Shown here: in pieces, positions 6,502 through 11,087 of the stretch
How positions within the stretch are numbered: position 1 is the first letter of the stretch
Layout of the letters: each line of letters starts with the position of its first letter
Assembly (NCBI GenBank): GCA_937916355.1
Contig: CALFTM010000012.1
Coordinates: 1-11,087 of the forward strand
Source: an uncultured Bacteroidales bacterium
Lineage (GTDB): Bacteria; Bacteroidota; Bacteroidia; Bacteroidales; Paludibacteraceae
Direction: 5' to 3'
Length of the DNA: 11,087 bases
The notes under the pieces: generated by a model
What the model saw: the letters and a program-made list of their open reading frames with translations, nothing else
What the model was told of the DNA's origin: nothing
Databases searched by the model: none
Translations under genes and position numbers: made by a program

Positions 6502-8394
6502 CTATTGCTTCAGAATCGGCACTGTCTGTGTTATGTGTCCCATGGTGACCGCGCATAGGTAATAACCATCCGGCAAGTGTCCTATATTCAGCGTTGTGCC
6601 ACTTTCCGAAACGCTGCTAAACATTACCGGTTGTCCCTCTGCCGAAATCAATTGAATAGTACAATCTCCGTTCAGACCTGAAATGTGTAACACTTCAGAC
6701 GCAGAAGTAGGATAGACCTTTAACTTAGAAGGAGCGTTCTCATCGGACATTCCAGAAGGACCCCGTGAATTTAGAACAATCGTAGTAGTGGACAAAGGAG
6801 CGAGCGTTATATTAGCTTTCCCGTCATTAAAGATAGTCGCCTCCTCCTTCAAGGCATTCACAGTATGAGAGACGAAGGTTTCCTCTTGAGGGAGATTAGA
6901 AAGCACCAATGTTTGATAACTTCCATCAGGCAAATCGTAATTACTCAAATTGATTTCCACATCTGTTGAATTCGTGAGGGCTCGATTAATCAGCAAAATG
7001 CTAAGAGACTCTTTTGATTCGCTGATTGTGGCATGAACAGAGACCAAAGAGTCGTTGGAAGAGTTTGCATGAAGATAAAACGGCTGATTATAGCGAGCGA
7101 ACAAGTGAAGAGTCTCCCACATCCCGTTTTTCCAAGACCATGGTGTAAACACTTCAACATTTTGCTTCATAAATTCTCCGATGGTAGAACCATACCAAAT
7201 GCTGTTGATGTTGGCATCTGATGACTCTATTCCAGTTTCAGTCACACCAACAGGACGTTTCTCTCCCATGTGTTCCTGCATCCAATTTTGGCAACGTTTT
7301 AAGATATACTCCTTCGTGCTATTGTTATCCCATTTTCCTGAAATCCTTTTGATTCCATTTGCTTGTGGATAGTCATACTGTTCATCAAAATAGATTCGGT
7401 GACACTGAATCACTTCTGCGTCAGACAGATTTTTCGGATAAAAATGGAGGGCGAAAACATCCAAAAGTTTCATACCACATTTTTTCTCTTCTTCTGCAAT
7501 TCTTTTGATGAAGTACTCCACCCATGTGTAGGTCTTTTCTTCTGTAGGCACACCCTTGTTGTCTGAGCCAGCATACCATTGCCACTCGTTGCAAGTGATA
7601 GGTCCCACCAATTTGATTTCCGGCCATTTGGATTTGGCAGCTTTAGCCACTGCTATGTATTTTTCGATGAATTCGTCAGCGGTGACCGGTTCTTTTTGGA
7701 TGTCGTCATGTGTGCCGCTCCAGATTTCAGGCTCGTTGTCCATCGCCCAATATTGCACTTTGGAGCGGTCGAAACCCAATCCGTTTTCGCCAAACCAATG
7801 GTCGATGATTCCTACAGTAGAATCCGCAGGCCATGGCATAAGGTAAGACTCCGGATCACCCTCCACCAGCGCAGTCTTGCCATTGTCCGGATTTGCCTCA
7901 CCACCTATTCCTGCCACATTTTGACTCCTATTCAACCAAGTCTTGTTGTGATTTATATACCAATCCCAGTCGGGGAAATTATTCTCCCGAGTCTCCGCGA
8001 CCTGTCCCAACAACTGAAAACCGTACATTGCCTGTACCTGTGGCGCACGCTCTTGAATTGACGCTAATTCATAGTCCCAATTGTGGTATTCAACATTATT
8101 ATACCAATCAGGATGACTGGATAAATGTCGACGGTAATTGTACTTAGTTGAATTATTCCCACTGTTTTCCCTCAAAAACGTAACACCAGACTCGTTGATT
8201 TGAGTCCAAGCCTCTTCTGTCGTGACTTTGCTCGTGTCGTCACTCGTAGAGTTGTTTTTTCCGTAAACGTATGGGGATATTCTATGCGTCTCCCCTTTGC
8301 CGTCTATCACAATCGAAATGGGTTCAGCATACAATGAGGCAATTCCCAATAAGGAGAACACGCCTATGACTAAATTTTTGTAATTATTTCTCAT
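6502..8394 (-). CDS. Secreted GH44-like glycoside hydrolase with T9SS-type tail (upstream copy)
   Basis: A 630-residue paralogue of the next gene and the first gene of the predicted operon. The Sec signal peptide ends at LYA|EP (residues 23/24). The fold order matches GH44: ISPYVYGKNNST near 39-50, LRENSGNNSTKYN at 74-86, WAMDNEPEIWSGTHDD at 216-231 with acid/base Glu221, LLDVFALHFYP at 310-320, and VTETGIES at 384-391 with nucleophile Glu386. A beta-sandwich covers about 445-545 and a T9SS-type tail about 556-630 (SAEGQPVMFSS, LPDGYYLCAVT). Counting by hand over residues 31-220, 124 of 190 positions (about 65%) equal the downstream copy, and both catalytic Glu share the same numbers. The tails differ more than the barrels. 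Next to the acid/base, this copy reads WSGTH where the other reads WHITH, which may change binding of substrate. A strong promoter lies about 377 nt upstream, implying a long leader. No carbohydrate-binding module is seen. Confidence 0.88.
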   Translation of the reverse strand: MRNNYKNLVIGVFSLLGIASLYAEPISIVIDGKGETHRISPYVYGKNNSTSDDTSKVTTEEAWTQINESGVTFLRENSGNNSTKYNYRRHLSSHPDWYNNVEYHNWDYELASIQERAPQVQAMYGFQLLGQVAETRENNFPDWDWYINHNKTWLNRSQNVAGIGGEANPDNGKTALVEGDPESYLMPWPADSTVGIIDHWFGENGLGFDRSKVQYWAMDNEPEIWSGTHDDIQKEPVTADEFIEKYIAVAKAAKSKWPEIKLVGPITCNEWQWYAGSDNKGVPTEEKTYTWVEYFIKRIAEEEKKCGMKLLDVFALHFYPKNLSDAEVIQCHRIYFDEQYDYPQANGIKRISGKWDNNSTKEYILKRCQNWMQEHMGEKRPVGVTETGIESSDANINSIWYGSTIGEFMKQNVEVFTPWSWKNGMWETLHLFARYNQPFYLHANSSNDSLVSVHATISESKESLSILLINRALTNSTDVEINLSNYDLPDGSYQTLVLSNLPQEETFVSHTVNALKEEATIFNDGKANITLAPLSTTTIVLNSRGPSGMSDENAPSKLKVYPTSASEVLHISGLNGDCTIQLISAEGQPVMFSSVSESGTTLNIGHLPDGYYLCAVTMGHITQTVPILKQ

Positions 8395-8771
8395 GGCAAT
8401 ATTTTTTTAGGTTTTCTATTCTTAAATTATCTCTATTGTTGAGAAAATATCAAAGGCAACTTCTGTTGATTGCAAAATTTTCACCCTAAACTTTGTGTCG
8501 GAGACTTTTTAGACTTATTTTACGTAACCTACCCATATTCACAGACTCAATACCCAATCGTATCTTCACTTACGACTCCCTTTTCTCTATACACAGCAAA
8601 GGAAAAACAAACTTCAACCTGCCTATCAGACCTATCGAAAAGGGTTACAAATACGGACGACCCATGCTAAAATAAAAGTCCTCCTAAATCATCTCTCTAT
8701 AAATTTTAGAAATTGCCTAAAATAATTCTCTCGTTGGTAGCAAAAACTCCCTCCGCACCAACAATTTTGCG
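8395..8771 (-). other. Long predicted 5' leader of the GH44 operon
   Basis: If transcription starts from the promoter at 8778-8807, about 377 nt of untranslated RNA precede the first GH44-like gene. I recognise no riboswitch or other known RNA family in it. One tiny frame reads MGRPYL then stop (8645-8665, minus strand), with AGGAGG 14 nt upstream (complement of 8680-8685). This may be chance, as ribosome binding in this phylum does not rely strongly on such motifs. No strong GC-rich terminator hairpin was found. The stretch could hold regulatory structure, or a second promoter nearer the gene; poor -7-like matches near 8473-8482 do not fit the consensus fully. Confidence 0.4.
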
Positions 8772-8781
8772 TTTCCGCAAA
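8766..8781. repeat. Palindrome overlapping the GH44 operon -7 box
   Basis: TTTGCG (8766-8771) and CGCAAA (8776-8781) are perfect 6-bp inverted arms around a 4-nt spacer, TTTC on the plus strand. The right arm overlaps the -7 box of the GH44 promoter and the left arm reaches the predicted start of transcription. This is where a repressor operator would be expected. No regulator gene is nearby, so the role is inference. Confidence 0.4.
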
Positions 8782-8807
8782 TTTAGCTATTTTTTTCATT
8801 TTCCCAA
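8778..8807 (-). promoter_or_regulatory. Promoter of the GH44 operon
   Basis: On the minus strand TTG (complement of 8805-8807, itself within TTTTG) lies exactly 19 nt upstream of TAAATTTG (complement of 8778-8785). Both halves and the spacing fit the Bacteroidota housekeeping promoter, making this one of the best matches in the window. It predicts a start near 8771. It is back to back with the promoter of the plus-strand gene at 8891, sharing about 45 nt of control region. Confidence 0.65.
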
Positions 8808-8851
8808 AACATAATTTTTCATGATCGTCCACAGATTTTTCGGATTTTTTG

Positions 8852-8859
8852 TACTTTTG
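8852..8859 (+). promoter_or_regulatory. Bacteroidota -7 box for the WG-repeat-like gene
   Basis: TACTTTTG matches TAnnTTTG exactly and predicts transcription starting near 8866, about 25 nt before the ATG at 8891. An alternative TTG start at 8849 would lie upstream of the transcript, which supports the ATG. No TTG is seen at the normal -33 distance. Confidence 0.55.
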
Positions 8860-8890
8860 CCATGCTACAAAGCATATCAGAATAGAAAAT

Positions 8891-10279
8891 ATGGATACGA
8901 ATAAAATTTACAAAACCATCTTTTTCATTACATTGATGAGTTTAATTTCTAAAGCATATGCCTTAGATTTAAAAGCATTAAATGATAGTATAGCAAAATT
9001 TAAGGAATATAGAGTTTCATTGTATTCAGACCAAATGGTTCATTTATATAATGGCGAAAATAATATTTTCTTGAACAAGGAGGGAAAGGAAGTTATATCT
9101 ACCAATCTTCCCATATTTGATTTCTATAAAAATTTGAATATTGTTGGAGTAATTAAAAACAACAAAATAGGATTCTTGGATAAAAATGGGGAATGGTTAT
9201 CTCCTCCTGTTTTTGATTATGATTCAGCATTAGAAAACATTTTAGTAGAAGAAAAAATCAAGGATAGTCTATATGTATTTAATATATTTGATAAGCAAAG
9301 CAGTTTAATTAGTTCAATTTACGAAGGACAACGAAAGTATTTTCAAAGAATCGGGGTTTTTATTACTTATCCCGTGCAAGATGGATTTATTTTTCATAAT
9401 ATTATGACAAACAAAAGTGAAAAATATGACAGTTTTTATCCTTATAGTAATAACTACAGACCCTATGAAACGCTCATTTCTGTCAGAAAAGGAGAGAAAT
9501 GTGGTGTAATATCCTCACAGACAGGGAATTTATTGTACCCCTATACAACTATTCCGAACCCAAACTCTCACTTTGTTCTCTACCAAAACCATGTTCTTTG
9601 CCAATCTTTTGGCAGTGACGAAAAAGAAATATTAAACAAAAAAGGTGAAATTGTATGTAGTGGTAAAAAAATAGATTTTTGGGAATATAAGAATTATATT
9701 GTTGCTTGGGAAGAATCAAAAGAAGGGAAAAATTCCTTTAGGATTTTTAAAAATGCCAAGGAAACTGATATATTCAAATATGGTTCCAACAAAATTAGCA
9801 TAGAAGGTTCTTCTCTTATTTTTAACTCTGGTCAATGCTCTTTGGTTATTGAAGATTTTTATTTACATTCGGAATTTCTCATCATAACAAAAAATTCTCA
9901 TAAATATGTAATTTCTAAAAAAGGAGAAATGCTTGATGGTTCTAAATACCAAGATATTACCATTTCCAAAAATTTAATACTTGCTCATAAAGGAGATAAT
10001 TTATTTGATATATATGATTTCAATTTTTCACTAATGAAAGCAAATCTTTCTATGGTGATGCCTTATAATTATCCTTATAACCTTGCGGATGTTTTTGTAT
10101 TTAGTGATGAAAAGTTAGAGCCTTGGTGGGAAAGCAAAACCGTCAGAAAGTTTTATATCTGGGACGATAAATCTGCAAAAATGAGCTCTATCATGGGCCT
10201 TGGCGTTGTAGATTGCAATGGTCTTCTACTTTTATATTTAGATGAAAACAAAAATTATAAAACGTATCAAATTGATTAG
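8891..10279 (+). CDS. Exported WG-repeat-like protein of unknown function
   Basis: A 462-residue exported protein starting at ATG 8891. The frame is open further upstream to a TTG at 8849, but that lies before the predicted transcript start and would bury the signal peptide. The signal peptide ends at AYA|LD (residues 24/25), with no lipobox. The mature part carries several imperfect repeats of the WG type (a beta-hairpin of the form xxGKxGxIDxxGxxVIxPxYD): KNNKIGFLDKNGEWLSPPVF at about 89-108, RKGEKCGVISSQTGNLLYPY at 199-218, and weaker ones near 245-258 and 338-356. WG repeats usually build beta-propeller or solenoid-like surface proteins thought to bind partners; no catalytic motif is seen. 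Sampled lines give about 29% GC, far below the genes to its left, suggesting a different origin. It is transcribed alone, divergently from the GH44 operon, and is followed by hairpins. The repeat family is moderately supported; function is unknown. Confidence 0.8.
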   Translation: MDTNKIYKTIFFITLMSLISKAYALDLKALNDSIAKFKEYRVSLYSDQMVHLYNGENNIFLNKEGKEVISTNLPIFDFYKNLNIVGVIKNNKIGFLDKNGEWLSPPVFDYDSALENILVEEKIKDSLYVFNIFDKQSSLISSIYEGQRKYFQRIGVFITYPVQDGFIFHNIMTNKSEKYDSFYPYSNNYRPYETLISVRKGEKCGVISSQTGNLLYPYTTIPNPNSHFVLYQNHVLCQSFGSDEKEILNKKGEIVCSGKKIDFWEYKNYIVAWEESKEGKNSFRIFKNAKETDIFKYGSNKISIEGSSLIFNSGQCSLVIEDFYLHSEFLIITKNSHKYVISKKGEMLDGSKYQDITISKNLILAHKGDNLFDIYDFNFSLMKANLSMVMPYNYPYNLADVFVFSDEKLEPWWESKTVRKFYIWDDKSAKMSSIMGLGVVDCNGLLLLYLDENKNYKTYQID

Positions 10280-10280
10280 C

Positions 10281-10303
10281 AAATGCGCTATAAAACGCAT
10301 TTT
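10281..10303 (+). terminator. Likely terminator of the WG-repeat-like gene
   Basis: AAATGCG (10281-10287) pairs perfectly with CGCATTT (10296-10302) around an 8-nt loop. It starts 2 nt after the stop codon and is followed by a short T-rich end. The stem is short and the U-tract brief, so efficiency is uncertain, but the position is right. Confidence 0.55.
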
Positions 10304-10354
10304 ATCAAAAAATAGCAAAATATAAAAAAAACACCCAAGACATCAAAACCAATT

Positions 10355-10385
10355 TTCAGAGAGTGTCATAATACCACTCTCTGAA
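10355..10385 (+). terminator. Second hairpin between the WG-repeat-like gene and the right ATPase gene
   Basis: TTCAGAGAGTG (10355-10365) and CACTCTCTGAA (10375-10385) form a perfect 11-bp stem with a 9-nt loop. There is no strong T-run after it on either strand (GTTTGTTATA on the plus strand), so it may be a back-up terminator, a transcript-end stabiliser, or a protein-binding palindrome 20 nt upstream of the next promoter. Confidence 0.5.
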
Positions 10386-10404
10386 GTTTGTTATATACAA
10401 TAAA

Positions 10405-10436
10405 TTGAGAGATATTTCAAAATTTCTTTATCTTTG
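10405..10436 (+). promoter_or_regulatory. Promoter of the right ATPase gene
   Basis: TTG (10405-10407) precedes TATCTTTG (10429-10436) by 21 nt; the second box matches TAnnTTTG exactly. Transcription should start near 10443, leaving about 17 nt before the ATG at 10460. The gene therefore has its own promoter, separate from the WG-repeat-like gene. Confidence 0.6.
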
Positions 10437-10459
10437 TGAAAACTTAAATATCAGAAATT

Positions 10460-11087
10460 ATGGGCTTATATCTGAATCCGAATGCGGATGCGTTCCAAAT
10501 GGGACTGAATACAGAGATTTATGTGGATAAGTCTCTTATTCTCTCAGAACTAAATAAGTTGGTGAGCAGTCAAGGAAATTTTGTCTGCCTCTCCCGTCCT
10601 CGCCGCTTTGGAAAGAGCATGGCGGGCAACATGATTTCTGCCTACTACTCAAAGGGCTGCGACACGCGGGAGGTCTTCAGCCAGATGAAACTCGGTCAAG
10701 AGCCATGCTTCGACAAGCACCTGAACAAGTTCAATGTCATCAAGCTGGACTTGAATGAGCTGTATCAGAAAAGCAAAACAGAGGACTTGGGAATGGATTT
10801 GATTTCGTTCATGCAAAAGGCTGTGACGGACGAATTTAAGGAGCAGTATTCTGACATTGAATTCGAATCCAACTCAATATCTTCGTGCATTTTACAAGTT
10901 TACAAACAATTGGGCGAAAAGTTTGTCATCATCATAGATGAATATGATGTGTTGATTCGTGAGCAAGTTCCGCAATCGCTGTTCGACAGTTATCTAAGTT
11001 TCCTCAACGGACTCTTCAAGGACACAGCTATCCGCCCAGCAATCGCACTTGCATACATCACGGGCATCATTCCTATTGTGCGCGACA
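10460..11087 (+). CDS. AAA-ATPase-like protein (PF09820 type), N-terminal part, runs off right edge
   Basis: This is the first 209 codons of a frame open to the window end, starting at ATG 10460. The N-terminus has the family signature EIYVDKSLIL at residues 19-28. A variant P-loop, SRPRRFGKS, lies at 45-53 with Lys52 and Ser53, and a Walker B strand, FVIIIDEYDVL, at 155-165 with Asp160 and Glu161. AYITGIIPIVRD near the end matches the conserved sensor-like segment. Family members are usually about 500-600 residues long and end in a PD-(D/E)XK nuclease-like domain, which would lie outside the window. They are often multi-copy in Bacteroidales genomes and their role is unproven; nuclease activity in defence or in mobile DNA is a common guess. 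No signal peptide is seen, so it should be cytoplasmic. Family call firm; function unknown. Confidence 0.88.
   Translation, partial: MGLYLNPNADAFQMGLNTEIYVDKSLILSELNKLVSSQGNFVCLSRPRRFGKSMAGNMISAYYSKGCDTREVFSQMKLGQEPCFDKHLNKFNVIKLDLNELYQKSKTEDLGMDLISFMQKAVTDEFKEQYSDIEFESNSISSCILQVYKQLGEKFVIIIDEYDVLIREQVPQSLFDSYLSFLNGLFKDTAIRPAIALAYITGIIPIVRD

Noticed and set aside
8645..8665. MGRPYL upstream frame as a real leader peptide gene
   Set aside because: Six codons with AGGAGG 14 nt away is weak, and such motifs are poor start signals in Bacteroidota; kept only as a note under the leader.
8470..8675. Two overlapping short plus-strand frames (66 and 60 codons) in the intergenic region
   Set aside because: They overlap in different frames, lack a TAnnTTTG box upstream, and show no signal peptide or family; they more likely reflect non-coding leader sequence.
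8849..8890. Upstream TTG start for the WG-repeat-like gene
   Set aside because: It precedes the predicted transcript start and overlaps the -7 box; the ATG at 8891 gives a clean signal peptide.
1..11087. CRISPR arrays, tRNA or rRNA genes, insertion sequences, SusC/SusD genes
   Set aside because: I saw no regularly spaced repeats, no recognisable tRNA or rRNA segments, no transposase frame, and no outer-membrane transporter pair in any frame.

Overview
The window looks like a chromosomal stretch from a member of the Bacteroidota, most likely a Bacteroidales species from a fibre-rich gut or rumen habitat. Three things point there. Promoters match the Bacteroidota form (TTG about 19-21 nt upstream of TAnnTTTG) rather than -35/-10 boxes. 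Three secreted proteins carry C-terminal tails resembling type IX secretion (T9SS) sorting domains. Both window edges hold AAA-like ATPase genes of kinds that are abundant in this phylum. The species cannot be fixed from this sequence.

Layout. The left edge holds the 5' part of an AAA-like ATPase gene on the minus strand (1-604, running off the window). Next, also on the minus strand, are a lipoprotein of unknown function (773-2194), a secreted HExxH protein resembling DUF6055 plus DUF4859 with a sorting tail (2369-4459), and a tandem pair of GH44-like glycoside hydrolases (4587-6476 and 6502-8394). The pair is read from 8394 towards 4587 with a 25-nt gap, so it is probably one operon. It ends in a hairpin terminator (4510-4543) that overlaps the promoter of the HExxH gene. 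That gene ends in its own terminator (2296-2331). A roughly 500-nt intergenic region (8395-8890) carries divergent promoters: one for the GH44 operon, with a predicted leader of about 377 nt, and one for a plus-strand, AT-rich, secreted WG-repeat-like protein (8891-10279). After that gene come two hairpins, a promoter, and the 5' part of a second AAA-like ATPase gene on the plus strand (10460 to the window end).

How it may work together. The two GH44-like enzymes probably hydrolyse beta-1,4-glucan or xyloglucan-type plant polysaccharide at the cell surface or outside the cell. They appear to be exported by Sec and then by T9SS, with the tail directing surface attachment or release. The HExxH protein uses the same route but has its own promoter, so a shared pathway is not shown. 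No SusC/SusD pair, regulator or transporter is in view. The lipoprotein, the WG-repeat-like protein and the two ATPases have no evident link to polysaccharide use. Base composition is patchy (roughly 55% GC in sampled lines of the HExxH gene, about 43% in the GH44 genes, about 29% in the WG-repeat-like gene), which suggests an accessory region assembled from different sources. I did not see a clearly new multi-gene system. The most interesting items are the divergent GH44 pair, its long leader, and the DUF6055-DUF4859-tail protein.
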